A DNA stretch of 64,000 nucleotides from Amphirosellinia nigrospora. Lineage: Eukaryota; Ascomycota; Sordariomycetes; Xylariales; Xylariaceae. The position numbers and the translations under genes were made by a program. Shown here piece after piece: positions 11,309-25,400 of the stretch (positions are counted from its first letter, which is position 1; the number at the start of each line of letters is the position of its first letter). The stretch lies in contig SCHM01000002.1 in the NCBI GenBank assembly GCA_004123355.1, forward strand, positions 10,575,569 to 10,639,568, written 5' to 3'. The notes below the pieces were generated by a model, which worked only from the letters and a program-made list of their open reading frames with translations, searched no databases and was not told where the DNA came from.

Positions 11309-12676
11309 ACCCCGATATCTGTTCCCGAAGAAGCAAATTCAATTGCACGATATAGTTGGGGCGCGACAACACGATGAAGGAGGTCGGAAACCTAAAGTGA
11401 ACCTATACCCCAGTCGAACGCGGTTTTCCTTAGCCCGAATAAATACCAACAAATAGATGCACAAGCCAGTATTGATCCTGAAAATATGAAAGATCTCCCG
11501 GTGTTATCGTATAGGCTTCAGTCTCATAAGCCTGGGATCAGCTGCCTCTTGGTTTCTCTCAGTCAGAGGCAGTTCTAGACAAACTAGAGAATATGTGACC
11601 CATCTGTCATTCTACAATGAGAAGCTTTTTCATCACCAGCATGTGTACCGTCACCATGTGGCTAGTGTGTTTCATACTTGCAATTATGCCTTTCAGCTAG
11701 GACCCAGGCTCGGAAGTGCGAACACAGGAAGATGTTCGCAACGATAGCCATACAAGACTTCACATACATGCCTTAGGATACTCGTCGGTTCACTGCTAAT
11801 TCAGTGAGTAGTTGTATGAAGAATCAAATCTTAGTATATCGTTAATATTTGCTCGTGCCTATAATAGGTGCGAGCCATGTAACGAGAAGCAAATCACTTT
11901 TTTCATCTCGAGAGGCCATCGGGGCTTACTACTTAGACAGTGTTGATTTAAATTGAGTCAAAGGAACGAACTTTACTTCAAAAAGTACCACGCACTATCT
12001 AGAACAAATGGCCGACCATATACCTTATAACTACCATTGTCTAAGCGAGCTTTCCTATTGCTCAAATTTGATGCGTTCTTCCAAGTTCTTGTTTCACTAA
12101 AGGTAATACAACAGATACTTGTGTTGTTGAAGGTTTGGTGCAATCATAGTGCGGACGGACAGTTGGTTTTGCGTCTAATCAACCTATCACCTATCACCTA
12201 AGATCTAGAGAACGGACTTGGAAGATTCATAAACTGTATATCTATGAAGCACGCCAAGTAACTTCTCACGCTATAGCTTGGTTACATGGAGAGTACACCT
12301 GCACAATAATGTAACCAGAAAGATGAAAAGAGCTACAAGGGCTGCACGAGACTATCAGATACTAAAGCATCTGCAAGAAGTAACTAACATATTCAACGTA
12401 GGAGGGGCTTGATAAGTTTAAGTTTAAAGTGTGATGGGTGATTTGGTAAGGTACCATGGTTAGGTACCTAGAGCTAGGGTGGTGGCGCTATTGTTGGAGG
12501 GGTGTCTGCTAAGCTAAGATACTTAGTAGGTACCTAAGTAAATTCTCCGGGTGTCGCCAACATAAGAGCTCTCAGCCTTATTCCATGTTCATCCAGTGAC
12601 AGTCAAATCACCTTCATCTCGAGCCGATTCCTACAAGCGCAGAGTTCTTTTCTTCATCACTACAGAGCAAACCAGA
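11309..12676. other. Intergenic region upstream of SAD1
   Basis: About 1.4 kb, AT-rich in places, without a supported gene. Palindromic GGTACC-centred words occur at about 12449-12470 and 12525-12540 close to the SAD1 start, where they may be promoter elements. Confidence 0.45.
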
Positions 12677-14296
12677 ATGTCAAAAAGACAAGCCTCCGAG
12701 GCGCTCGACGAATTGTATAGCGCCGAGTCGCCGGCATCGAAAAAGTCGCGGTTTGACGAAGGTCCTGAGCTAAATGGCAACGGGTATGGCACCGCGACGC
12801 CGTTAGAGCAACCCGACGATAGCATTGAAGACATTGAAAGCGATGGCGACGATTTTGAAGACGACGACGAGCCCACAAAAGCCCCCATAAGGCAATCCGC
12901 ACCAACAGAAGGCTACGGCGACCTATACCTCGATACAATAGACCGAAACGTGCTGGATTTTGACTTTGAGAAGCTGTGTTCCATCAGTCTATCCAACATC
13001 AACGTCTACGCGTGTCTAGTTTGCGGGAAATACTTCCAGGGAAGGGGCCCAAAGTCGCACGCGTACTTTCATGCGCTCGAGGACGGTCACCATGTTTTCA
13101 TTAATATGGAGACACAGAAGGTCTACGTCTTGCCCGAGGGCTACGAAGTCAAGAGCAAGTCACTTGACGATATCAAATACGTCTCTGATCCCAGGTACTC
13201 GCGGGAGAGGTAATGGCACTCGATCGCAAGCCTAGGACGGCGTGGACGCTTGGTGGGAAGCAGTACACGTCAGGTTACGTGGGCATGAACAACATCAAGG
13301 AAAACGACTATCTCAACGTAGTGGTGCAGGCACTGTCCCACGTCGGGCCGTTACGTAACTTCTTTCTGCTCGAGGACCTCTCGTCACGCTCAGAGCTCGT
13401 TAAACGATGTGCCATTCTTTTTCGGAAGATTTGGAACCCTCGCGCTTTCAAGAGCCACGTATCACCACATGAACTCCTACAAGAGATCTCGTTGAGATCA
13501 AACAAAAAGTTCACTTTAACGGAGCAATCTGACCGGTCGATTTTCTGTCTTGGTTCTTAAACAATCTGCATCTAGGATTGGGTGGAAGCAAGACAAAACC
13601 AGGCAGTAGTATCATCCAGCGCATCTTCCAAGGCAAGCTGAAGGTCGAGTCACAAGCCATCACAGCAAAGGCCGACGTCGGCGACCGGTTACGGTTCGAA
13701 GAGGCGGCCGAGGTCAAGACAGATATCACGCGTTTCTTACTACTCACTCTAGACCTGCCTCCGGCGCCCTTGTTCCAGGATGAGATGGATGGGAACATCA
13801 TCCCGCAAGTGCCCTTAGCCACTATACTATCAAAATACGACGGCGTGAAAGCGCAAGAGCACTTAGCACAGAGGAAACGGTACCGATTGATGCACCCTTT
13901 GCCTCCATACCTTATATTCCATATCAAACGTTTCTCCAAGAACAAGTTCGTCTCGGAACGCAACCCTACAATCGTCACATTCGACGCCCGACTCGGCCTG
14001 GACGCATCACCTTATGTTCAACCAAGTCCCGCAGACCACCCCCAGGTGAGCCGATCTGGTATGATCTCGTCGCTAACGTTACGCACGAGGCCGTGCGAGC
14101 CAAGGAGGATGTCGCGGACACTGGCGAAGAGCGCAAGATGTGGAAGGTCCAACTCAAAGACAAGGGCCGAGATGAGTGGGTTGTATGTCAAGATCTATTT
14201 GTGGAGGAGATCCAGAAGGAGTTGCTGTATCTCGGCGAATCGTATCTCCAAGTCTGGGAGAGACGGCGAGAACCCAAGGGGAAGCAGAAGAGGTAG
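12677..14296 (+). CDS. SAD1: U4/U6.U5 tri-snRNP protein Sad1 (USP39 family, inactive ubiquitin protease fold)
   Basis: Sad1/USP39 is a splicing factor needed for tri-snRNP assembly. An acidic low-complexity N-terminus (MSKRQASEALDELYS, then DDSIEDIESDGDDFEDDDE) precedes a UBP zinc finger (NVYACLVCGKYFQGRG, HAYFHALEDGHHVFIN) and the USP-like fold (GYVGMNNIKENDYLNVVVQA, PLPPYLIFHIKRFSKNKFV, C-terminal WYDLVANVTHE). In the box where active USPs have GNTCYMN this protein has KENDYLN, so the nucleophilic Cys is absent, as in all USP39 proteins. The start at 12677 is the first ATG of the frame after 5' UTR-like sequence; stop at 14294-14296. Frame changes near 13208, 13532 and 14053 each fit loss of one base; no introns are needed. 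Length about 535 aa, normal for the family. Confidence 0.92.
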
Positions 14297-16386
14297 GGGT
14301 CGAAAGGCACAAAGGCAGACATAGTTAAAAGAGGAGAAAAGGATATGTAGACTAAGCTTGAGATCGGCTTGACTTTAAAACGCCCTAATGCGATACCATT
14401 TGTACACTACAATGAAGTCTAGACTACCACATATTAAACCTGACCGCTTGAGCATCATCGGCGCTCTGATTGGCGGCCGTGTTCCACTCGCGTATTCCCA
14501 AAATATGAAGGTTTTCGATCCCTCGCTACGATTAGCAGCTTAGCGGTACGTCAAAGCGCTCGACGACCTGCACCCCATACATTAATTTCTTATGCAACCT
14601 TGAAGACGCATAAGCGATGTTTCGTATTCCCAGCTAGGTGGAACTACGCGAGATATTCTTTGAACTATACCCAGTTATGTAGGCCGGTAGCGCTTTGTCT
14701 GTACATTAGCCCTAATACCTGATAAACGCCTTTGCTATACTATACTGCAAGTTGACTTTTTTTCGTTTACTTCCTTATCTACGGCAACACGAGCTCACGT
14801 GCATGGGGAAGGAGAAAGACGGTGCTGGGTATAGTGAGACGGCTCTACTGTTTGTGTACGTGGCTCTCAGGTGATGGATGATATGTTACGAGTATATAGG
14901 TCCTATGTAGTTCTAGAACAGGACAGCGAGCGAGTAAACAAAGACTCAGGAGTGGTCCATTTATTCATTTTCGTATCAGCATCGAAATATCTTCAACTCA
15001 CTAGTCTTCCCTTTACAAACAATGAATCCCCAAGTATTATTTATATTAGCCCATAGCGAGAGGATGTAATAGTAATTAGTCCTCATTTAAGAGAATTGTC
15101 ATCTGATAACTCAGGAACTAGCCGATTTTTATCTATCCCACCAGTCCTCCTCAACGCACCTCACCCATCCATCATATCTCGCGAAATAAAGAAACCCCCC
15201 AGGTCCGCCTAGTGAGCCAGCCCCATCTCCTTACAACCACCCGATTTTCAAGATGAAAGACCCGGCAACAAAGACATGGCTCCACAAGGGCCAAGTTTAG
15301 GTAACCCCCTTCCCCGAGATCCACTGCCTGTTTGTCCGTCTTACAAGATAACGCACAGGTCGCCCTTGCCATCGCCAAAGGTAAGACCGACCTGCTCATC
15401 ATCTTTAGCCCTGATGCCGGGGCGCGTGGTTCGGAGAGCGTTGCGTAAGATCGCCATTGTTATGATGAGTTGGTTGATAAGGGTTAAAAAAAGAGGTCGT
15501 TGGATACACTAAAATTTTTTTCCCGTAATGTGTAGATAATGCTTCAAGCAAATAAGTAGTTGTCGAATCCAAATTATATATATATGGATAGAAGCGAAAG
15601 AATAGCCGTTTTTTAGTTTTTGATACAGGAAACTTCAAGTATCACGATTACACCCACAACACCTCGTATTATTTATAGGCGATCTTCTTTCATACCTCTC
15701 AGATAAAGACGCAATGAAAACTAACGCTACATATCAAAGAGGTTTCGTCTTTTACCGCGTGGCCTAATAATGGTTAAGATCGAACCTCCTTTATATGTTT
15801 CCATCTATCTAGTAAACTATCCACTATTCTTGGCTGGACGCCGATTTAGAAGAATAATTTAGGGCCGGTTCCTTATAGTTAAAATAACCTAGCCTATCCG
15901 CTTAGCTACACAATGGTGATACCATAGGCGGGCGTTTTTGATACCTTAAAAGATATACTTTGATTAACAATAACTTTAATTTTAACTGGCCAGCATGCTC
16001 GTTACACATATTTATGCCTACCACACTTTCAACATTCACCCAGTTCAATTACTTGCGTCTGTGGATATAAATACGAACGTCGAGGCTTAACGACGCACCA
16101 TAGTTCGTTCATCCTCTAAAAACGCTTAAAGCTTGGGTTAAAAAAGTAAATTAGAACAGCATTCAATTACACAACATGTACTTTACAACCAGAGGAACGT
16201 TATTTACTTGGTATCACGTTTACTATTTTTTTCATCTCTAAGACTCAAGACTAAGCTTGGGAGACAACTAGACGTTGGTCAGTTATCCATCATCATTCCC
16301 ATCCCTTTTTCATTCCCTTGCCAATCCTTTGGGCATAACTTCATCAGCGCGTAATCATCCCACCGTAATTTAGGAAAAGTCACCGA
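14297..16386. other. Long intergenic region between convergent SAD1 and EF-1 gamma
   Basis: About 2.1 kb with no supported gene. The stretch 15640-16260 is AT-rich with many TA steps and could be a decayed repeat, but I see no terminal repeats or coding remnant. Confidence 0.45.
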
Positions 16387-18023
16387 TTATTTGAAAACCT
16401 TTCCGTCAGCATACTTATAGTCCTTGCCATTGACAACGACAGGTTGGTCGAATTTCCATCTGGACTCAACAATAGCTCGGTCTCAGGGTTTTCGGGTCAG
16501 CTTCTTGAAGTCGAAACTTTCGTAGTCGGGAGCAACATCAAATACGGTAGATACTCATCGCCACGGATAACAAAGGCACCCGAAATGACGAGTCGTGGTT
16601 TTCGCCGTAGACGCTGGCAGCACCGAAGAGGTACTTGCGAGACCCCTCCGGTTGTTAAATCCACCAATCAGGTTGTTGGACATGAAAATAATCTCAACTC
16701 GTCGTTGTACTTGTAGTCAATCTGCCAGATCGAGTAATCCTTGAAAGGAACTGTCTTCCAGAAGTATTCCATGGCCTGGTCGGCAGGATTGTTCGAGTAG
16801 AATCGCTTCCACTCATCAAGAGGTACTCTGATCTAGGAAGGAGGTCGATTGGGTGCTTAGCTTAGGGCAGGCGCAGGCTCATCTCCTCTGCAGCCGCAGC
16901 TGCAGCAGGGCTGGCTTGGGGCGGTTTGGCTGGGCCTTGGGTTGCTCAGCCTTTCGCTTTGGGCTGGTCGGCCTTCTTGGGGGAACATTGACCAATTTAG
17001 GCGTGTCAATGAACTCAAGAGGCTTGAACATTGAGGTAGATAGGCTGGTTGTAGACGGTCGCGTACCATCGGGTAGTGTTGGGGTTCTCAGAGCGCCACT
17101 CTTGTCGTAGAAGTACTGGAAGCCGCGGGAGATGATGCTGGCGGCGAAAAGGTCGGCTAGTGTGATGCGGTCGCCAAACAAGGTATGTGGTGAGAAGATG
17201 CTCCTCAACGATGCCAACAGCCTTCTGCGAGGCCTTATAGCCTCCTCGATGTTTCTTTGTTGTATGGGTCCAGGCCCAGAAGAGGCGGAACCAAGCACCT
17301 AGGCTTGGAAGGACCTCGCTGTTGAAGAAGGACATCACTTCAGGATGGAGGCATAGCTTGAGGAGAAATCAGTGAGCCGCCTTGACTAAGAAGGGGAGTA
17401 ACCTACTCTTGCTTGGTCTTGCGAGAAGCGTGGTCTTCTCATTTTGAGAGGTAACTAAAGGTCAAGTTAATAACTACGACCATCGTAAACTAGCAAGAGA
17501 GTTGGACAAGGTAACGAAGCACATGGGATCAGAAAGTAGAACGATATCAACAAAGATGATTCAGTCAGGGATAACTGTTATAATAAGGTCTAGGTCATCA
17601 TATCAAGTGCCGAGCCGAGAAAAGGCAAAAGAAGGACGTGGTACAATGGCGGGGAAGAGATGCAAAAACAGGGGCTACTCACTGTAGATAGAGATGGCGA
17701 TGGTCTCAGTGAGGACGTAGCCATCGCTACCGACAAAGGTAGGAACCTTGCCGAGCTTGTTGTACTTCAGGTGCTCCTGAGTGGGAGCGCCAGGGGTGAA
17801 GTCGACCGTCTCGAGGTCGAGACCGTTGGCCTTCGCAACCGCGAGGATGGCCGTGGTGCGGGGGTTAAGCTATGCGACAAGCTTGCTGTCAGCTCACTCG
17901 CTGGAAACCTGAGGAGCGATGATGCATATACAACACAAAGCACAATGTGCAATGTACAGAAAACAGACGAAAACAGACGATGCTGCTTACCTCCCGAGTG
18001 AAGAGTTTTCCGAAGGGCGCCAT
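16387..18023 (-). CDS. Translation elongation factor 1-gamma (eEF1B gamma)
   Basis: eEF1B gamma anchors the guanine-nucleotide exchange complex for eEF1A. The start at 18023 gives MAPFGKLFTRE; after an intron ending CATAG comes the GST-like N-domain (LNPRTTAILAVAKANGLDLE, PGAPTQEHLKYNKLGKVPTF, GSDGYVLTETIAISIY). A second intron leads to SQNEKTTLL, and a third to the GST C-domain (MSFFNSEVLPSLGAWF, EEHLLT, GDRITLADLFAASIISRGFQ). A Lys/Pro/Ala-rich linker follows, then the EF1G domain (MEYFWKTVPFKDYSIWQIDY, final VESRWKFDQPVVVNGKDYKY, stop at 16387-16389). Several frame changes are present, one clearly a missing G in the SQNEKTTLL exon near 17425. It is divergent from MRPS9 with only about 440 bp between starts. 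Confidence 0.92.
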
Positions 18024-18462
18024 GGTTGTGAGAAGCCTGGTGCTGGGAAAAGGTGGGAGTGGAGGGGAAAGGAGGAAGTTGGAAGAAGTTTGTTGAGTCT
18101 GCGAGTTTTTTCCTCTCAAATTTCTAGACAACTATACGTAAGTAGGCTAGAGGCGGGGCAGCTACAGGCACGTTAGGTACCCATGTACCCTACCCTACCC
18201 GCCTGGTGCACCTACAGGCCCGGGTCCCTGCCACTTCGGGACTACGGAGCATTGTAATTGCGCAACAAATTGAGCTCGACCCATCAGGTGCCAGGCGCTG
18301 GCGGCAAAGGACTCGTTTAGCGGCTATCTGGATACCGGTAGGTCGCACGCTGTCACAGAAAACTTAACAGCCTCTCAACGAATAGTCGACATCAAGGAGC
18401 TGTCGCTTCGGTTCATTCATCACGGACATTGCGTGGGCCATGCCGAGTCTGCCATAGCGACC
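18024..18462. promoter_or_regulatory. Shared divergent promoter, EF-1 gamma / MRPS9
   Basis: Only 439 bp separate the ATGs of two translation-related genes on opposite strands. The middle contains CCCTACC-type C/T-rich repeats (about 18185-18205) on the plus strand. No TATA box is obvious. Co-regulation is inference. Confidence 0.5.
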
Positions 18463-19461
18463 ATGTCTTCCGTACGCTATGGCACCCGCTGTCTGCGACC
18501 CTTGCCGCCGCCGAAACAATGGCCGTCTCTCATCAGCTCTACGCAATCTCAGAACTCCGCCCCCAGGCGAGCTCTCACGACAACGACGCCCCGGCAACAG
18601 GATGACATGGCGCTCATGGAAGCGATGGGGATAACGGAGTCACCAAAAGAAGGGGAGCTCATAGCGCCGTATGCGCGTCCTATGCCCGTTTCGCCCTCCT
18701 ACTTCTCGCGGCTACCTCAATTCAACGATAGCTTCGTCCGCGTGCAAGAGCTCGCCCGGAAATACGCACGGCTGCCGACCGTGCATCCCAGCCAAGTCGA
18801 ACGAATCGCCTGGAAGACGAAGGAGCAGTACCGAGTCGCAATTGGTGAACATGCCAAGGCGAGGGACTACGCAACCTGCATGGCATTAGTGAAGCGGTTG
18901 CACCAGATACACCCAGATCTGATGCCTGAGGAGGTCACGGCCGGTCTTCGGCCATTCAAGCGCGACATCAACATCTTTCTCAACCAACCAAAACCAATTC
19001 CTATCGACAGATTTGGTAGATCGCATGGCGTCGGCAAGCGGAAGGCTTCGGTGGCCCGTGCCTGGCTTGTTGAGGGCACTGGCGAGGTCCTGATCAATGG
19101 CAAGCCTATAAACGAAGCGTTTGGTCGAATTCACGATCGCGAGAGTGCTCTCTGGGGTTGAAGACTACAGAAAGAATCGATAAATACAATGTATGGGCCC
19201 TGGTGGGTGGTGGTGGCTCTACCGGGCAGGCTGAAGCATTAGCTATGGCTATTGCGAAGGCGCTCATTGTTCATGAACCGCCGTTGAAGACGCCGTTAAG
19301 GCGAGGTAAGCTCACATCCATGAATGGCCGACTTGTCACAGTGAACTAAACTCTACTTTCTGCCAATAGCCGGTTGTATTACTCGAGATTCGAGAACAGT
19401 GGAAAGAAAGAAGACGGGCCACGTGAAAGCAAGAAAGAGCCCTGCTTGGGTCAAGAGATAG
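18463..19461 (+). CDS. MRPS9: Mitochondrial small ribosomal subunit protein uS9m
   Basis: Mitochondrial version of ribosomal protein S9. The N-terminus is Arg/Ser/Thr-rich like a mitochondrial targeting peptide ([17 protein letters not shown]), followed by a fungal extension ([20 protein letters not shown]) and the S9 core: [60 protein letters not shown]. The C-terminal exon reads [20 protein letters not shown] and ends in the basic tail [11 protein letters not shown] that contacts tRNA in bacterial S9. Exon 1 runs to 19305, intron 19306-19369 (64 nt), exon 2 19370-19461. One frame change near 19156 (ESALWG to [11 protein letters not shown]) fits a single indel. An in-frame ATG at 18433 is 10 codons upstream; I prefer 18463 by context. 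Confidence 0.92.
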
Positions 19462-22400
19462 AACGTTATGGCCTTACCTCGGAGACAATGCGCGGGTTGG
19501 CCGAGATACCCAGGCGTATGTTCCTATCGAATTCGTAGTGGTAGCTGCCAGCCTACAGGACGCGTGGACGACTACCAGCGCAACCGTCTCATATCGCACT
19601 CTATCAGGTGCCATCGTATAGATGTACAAAGATTGTATCGATATGTAACTATTTCATGTCTGAGCCAAGTAGAATAGTGCAGAAAACCACGACACATGCC
19701 TGGGCGCAATGGACAAATGATGAAGCCGAAAGGTCCGACTGGATGATCCTGATGCCTGATCTTGTAGTGGGTGTTTGAAGTGCCGGTAATCATGAAGGAA
19801 TTGGGCCGCGCTCCTCCTCAGCTTGCCCGGGCCACCTCGGCGTCCCCGTTCCGGGTGATTGCGATGTACTGTACTTACACTAGGGCAAAAACCATAGTAG
19901 ATCGTCGTGAGCCTTTTGAGCATAGCTTTGCTACTATTATCGGTTTGGTCATGAGAGCAACCCAACGACCCATAGCACAGCCATATCATGTTAGTAGGCT
20001 CTCAAGGTAGCATTCGAGACAGCGACCTCATTGGGCCTGCAGCGAGCGACTGTCGAGTAATCTCGGGCGATGTTCGCGTTTCATGTACTAGCACCTTACA
20101 AAGAAAGCTAGAAGAAAGCTTCTCTGGAGCTTCCAAACCGACTTCTTCCCCAGCCTTACCACACATGTGGGTTATGACGCGATTCCAATCGGAATGCCTG
20201 GCTAGGCCCGGCGATTCAACCGTCCTAGGATACAGGATGATGAGACCATTCCCCATAGCACCACACGTTATTTCATGCAAACACGCCTAGCAAGCGGCCC
20301 GTGATGCAACATAACACCCGCCGGCTATCGACTGAACCGCACGGATGACCAGGTTCACCGAGCCTTGTACCATCTGTCTGCATGTCGAAGCGTATAAACG
20401 GGTCCGCGGAATATTCCAATAGTCTTCTATTTAGTTTTTTGTTCTCTATACGTTATAGTGTGGCGTCCCCGCATCTACAAGTCTTACGCCAGAGGGTAAC
20501 AACGGCTGCATGCGCGCATTGTGTACTAATCACCACCCCGGGTCGGTACGTCGGCCGCAAACCTGATCTCCAGGTCGCTCGGACCTCTGGGTCGCAAGTA
20601 GTCTGCATAAGATGCGCGTCCCGAGTCATTGCTTGGTAATACCGCACCGCGCTCTAGTGCCCCCCCCGAGAAACCCCCAAGGGATAGTATTAGTGTCGCG
20701 CGTACAGCACACCATACACATGCGAGTCTGCTTACCGCGCGATGGAACTTGGAAGAGGCAGCTCAGACGTTTTATTTTAGATCGCCGGGAAAAACCGGCC
20801 TGCTGAAACGCATGCCCACCTTTGACTTCTTGTACGGCAGTGCTGGTAATGCGCAAATTCAACGTTGCCTTTCGTGGCTGAGGATGAGACCGTAACAAAC
20901 CTTGTTTTTTATTTCTCACGATAGAACAGCCGACCGTTGTTGGCGCCGAGACCCGTTCGAGGTAAGAGGACCAATGGTGGCTTGCCGAATGCGACTAGAC
21001 AGATTGTAAAACGTTCGTTCACGTTATGATGACAGCTGGCTACGTGCCGGCTGACATCTCGGCAACAAGGAAACACCTCTTATTAATGCCTTTTAATTAG
21101 TGTAAACATGGGATGTCCACGTGTCGATTTGAGCTTAACGTGATTGAGGATAGTTCTCGAATACTTCCCTTTTGGGTAATACACAGATTACCTGTCGACC
21201 ATCTAGCAAATGCTTTGATGTTTTGATCCAGCCAAAAAAGACCTTTGTACGTCATTTCATGGCCTATATCTTTTGGTAGTTGTTCTAAAGCAGTGTCAGT
21301 TGTGATATCCCAGCTATTTGGGAGGATAGTTGTTGGATTTTAGTCGTCCAGAACATATTTGAGACTGCTGTACTTGGTATTTTGAGGCTGTTGGTCATGG
21401 CGCATGTCTGGTAGACGCTAACGGCAATGTCACCGTTGCGCAAGTAGCAAGATGCCGGCCAACAGGCGTTATATCCCTGAAATTACATCGTAGTATCTCC
21501 TAACTCATGTTGGACTAGCCAGGCGATGGCGTGGTCACTGCTCGTACGCCATTGCCACGAGGAAACGAGCAAATCGTGCAGCCTCATTTCCACGATCTGC
21601 AATCTCGTAATCGGGCTACTTTAACATTACGGTCGAAACATTGAGAGCCAATCGATGAATTTAGCTGGTCTTTGTTGTTTATTCCAGTATAATGCGATTT
21701 TCATCGCAGGGAGGTTGCATTGCATCTGAGCGCTGGGGAGTGATGCAAGGTTATGGTCGTAACTAACGCAGGAACAAGACATGGTATGCGGCATAAGATC
21801 GTGTGTTACAGTCCTTGTCAAGTGCCTCCCGCTGCACATCAAGACGATTAGGACCGGGTACCACTTGCTTGCAGAGATATTGGGTTAATCTCAGGCTGGT
21901 GGTATCAGACGGAGGATAGCTGTGCAGCAAGCTGGAAATCATGACGCCGCTCATTATGAATGATTGTCTTGAGAAAACGACTTAAACAACTTCAGGGACT
22001 TTGGAGTTTGGCCGTGCCTTCTCTCCATATTGGGTAGGTAGCCTGCCGAATCGAATAGCCAAGAATCAAAACTAATGTGAAAAGCATAACTTCACTAAAA
22101 CCAGAGTCGCACGGAGAGGGATAGAAAGAGCCTATTCTCCGACCCTCTCTATCCAGGGGGTAATGCTTTAAAAATCATGTGATTTGCGGTTCTAGTAAAC
22201 CGGTCAAATCTGAGATCTGGGCAACACTTCATCTGTTACCACCATCCCTGCATAAATGCTACTGCAGGGGTCGGTCGGGCTTTTACCATGATTATGCAGT
22301 ATCTGCTGTTCCCTGTTGTGCAACTTCCATCATAGAGCTGAACTAAACCACGAATCAGCTTCCAAGATCAACCTTCTAGAGTCGCGGGAGAACTATAGTT

Positions 22401-25400
22401 ACCAGAGTCCCTTGTAAAGGTAGCCTTGTTGAGGGGGGAAATGCACACTCCGTGGTCTCTATAGCTGTGCGCAGTCGTCTTCATGAGCCAACGGCATCCA
22501 AAGCACTAAAGCACGCTTAGCGGCTTAGGAAGAGAGCTAGCAGCTGTCAGTCGATGGGATCGCCTACTCCGACCAACGGCGTAGTCTGCTATAAGGGAAT
22601 AGCAATGATAGTGCTCTTAAATCCTTGCGTCTATACTTTCCCACGTTCAGATGCATAGACTCCTACCACGATAAGCTGATCGCAACATGAACTTCTCAGG
22701 GAGGGCCGGGAAGTTGTTTGTCGCATCATTAGTGCAAGATTTCCCTGGAAGCCCTGGAAGATCTCAAATGCCGATTACCTATTTGGCATTGATCGTAGCA
22801 ATGAAGCAGCAACCTGGCTGATTGGGTATTAATCAGGCACCGTGTGTCCCAGACGAGCCAGGGAGCAATGGTGGTATGATGACTCCCTAACTCCGATCAT
22901 CATCGAAATTCGGATGTATTGCTCGCCATAGCCAACATCCGCTGCTACTTACCTAGGTACCTAGGCAAATCCAGCTTAGAATAACAGGTAGTTTGTTTCA
23001 GTAGGTTTTGCGCCAACTATCTTAATGCTTTCGGTCGTTCTGGAGAACGCTGCATCGTCGAATTGGCGTTGTCACGCACGGTTTGCATAATGTACCTTAA
23101 GCTCGTTCCAAGCACAGGACGGCCGTATATAGAACAGAATACAGGATACGGACAGCCCGTCGAATTCTCGGCCACATCTGGTGAGGTTTAGACTAGCAAA
23201 GCTCGGTTGCTAATACTCGTACGACTATGACAGTGAAGATCGGAATAATGACGACGAGCAGTGAGGCGAACGAGGCAAGCTAGAGCTCCAGAATCAGGAG
23301 CGATTGCGCAAGCTCGCTACCTACCTCGGGGTTTTGCTCGGGGGGAGGAAAAAACGCTTTGCCTAGGGCCTGCGCCTACGAACCTAGTTGAAGTAAGGAA
23401 GGCGAGCTTGTTCCTAATCTACCTAGACAAGTGGCCCTCACGTTCCCAAAGATGGGGAATTCGGCCAAGCTCAACCGAAAGTAGAGATACGCTAGCGATG
23501 AATAGACATTGGACTCTTCGCTTGTTACTTAGGCTCTTAACTAGCTCATCTTGGTACTACCTCTGTGTCCCACCAGTGTGACCTCTGGCCAAGCCATTCA
23601 GCTACTTAGGTAAGGTAATTCTAAGCACAACCAGCTACATACAGCAGTAGATGCAAGGAGATAATCTGCTGGTAGTCATCACCGAGGGCTAGCGGGTTAC
23701 TGCAATCTAGGTACAATCTAAAGTCCACAAATAAGAAGATGTTGAAAAGGAGAAACGTAATTTTTAATGTGCCATGTTGGAAATGTACGGACTAAAGTCT
23801 ACAGCCCACTACTGCAAAGCATTTGAAGCGTGACATTAAGGAATAATATAGAATGCGCCTATCTACCTACTTATTCGGGTAAGTTTGCTGGACTCTATTT
23901 TAGTGTATCTCCACATTTACTTCTTAGATAGGTTAGCTAGAACTAGAGTTCCTTAGGCAGTGTAGTGTAATCAGAAAGGTACGCGAATGTTTTTAAGCTT
24001 AGGTAGTATGTACTATGTAGGTAGAGACTAAGGGACAAGTTGACGATGCTCTCTATTTACTGATATCTACTCAAGATTTTTATCATGAACAGTGCCTGCG
24101 TTATGTACGATTTAATTAGCACAAGGTACGGCGAGGTAGGTATCGACTGTTTGCGCACGTACTGTATAGTGTTCACGTGGGGCACTCTAGTATCTCGGTC
24201 TGATGAAGGACCACATTCATGGGTCTTCAAACACAGCTGCATTCACAATTAGAACCCGAGGGCCAATTCATCTCGACGAAACAAACCAATGTCGTTTCGA
24301 TCTGCCTGTTTGAGCAGAGCAAGCTGCACGCCAACTGGGGCAACATGAATACGGCACATTGTGTTTGCGCATTAATGACAATATTACCAGCCACACGAGA
24401 CACGATACCGCGCACAGAAGCAAAAGGAAATTGATCTTGTGTCACTGGGTTTTATTTACAATACGGTCCCAGCCCAGTCGTCCCAGTCCAGTCCCGGACC
24501 TCCACCGTCTGCCGAGAGCGTTTCGTGGACTTGCTTGCGTTTGACACTTGCCACGCCACACATCACACATCAGTACCCAGCGCTCATCTTTCAGGGTTCC
24601 GAGATGCTGGGGCTGATGTCCGTGTTTGCTCTTAGTCTTAGGCCTCGGTGATTCGCCATTGCTATTATTGTCGTTGCCATCGTCGATAGCTCCGTTTCGC
24701 GGGAACCCACCGCCCTGCTCCTTGCCTGCGCATACAATAGGTAGTAAGGTATACCAAGGAACACGACGCCAGATCTGCACCAGGGCTGGCCCATCGATCC
24801 ATTGTACGGAGGCAGCGGACTAGCTCCATCCCCATCTGCATCTGGCGAGCCTCACAAACACAACCTTCTATGCTTGACTATTCTATAACCCACGGCCACG
24901 GCCATGGCCTTTGCTGCCTTTGCCACTGGCACTAGCACTGGCACTGTCATTGTCATTGCTAGTTTATTGCCGTCATTATCGTATCATCTTCACCATCATC
25001 ATCACTTTAGCACCGCTGATACTGACAGCTTGGTCGCCATCCCTGGCCAACACGCATATACATACCAAATTCACGTCAGCCCTTTGCCTGTAATATCATG
25101 ACATAGGTGTATGCCTAGGGCAACCTTTAATCACACACCCCCGGGTGGCTGACGGCCCTGGTGGGCGCAAACGCGTAGATCTCTTCTCAATAACCTGAAC
25201 ATGTCCCGCCCAAGATAGTTAGTTAGTTAGCAAGCTTCATTAGTACATAGCAACAAAATAAGCCCCGTTTTGGGCCCATGCTGCTGGGGCGAGGAGGCGT
25301 TTATGCCGAATTCAATTGCCTTGGTATAGTTTTCCCTCATCATCGAGGCCTTGCTTGCTGTCCAATACTCATACGTTTGGTCCACCTTCACTGCATTTTT

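Noticed and set aside
15640-16260. AT-rich block as a DNA transposon
   Set aside because: No terminal inverted repeats, target duplication or transposase remnant could be found by eye.
22119-22154. Inverted repeat (GGATAGAAAGAG versus CTCTCTATCC) as a terminator or RNA gene
   Set aside because: The stem is imperfect, isolated in a gene desert and within what chance would give over 64 kb.
24904-25101. His-rich peptide open frame
   Set aside because: It arises from low-complexity CAT/CAC repeats and has no splice or conservation support.
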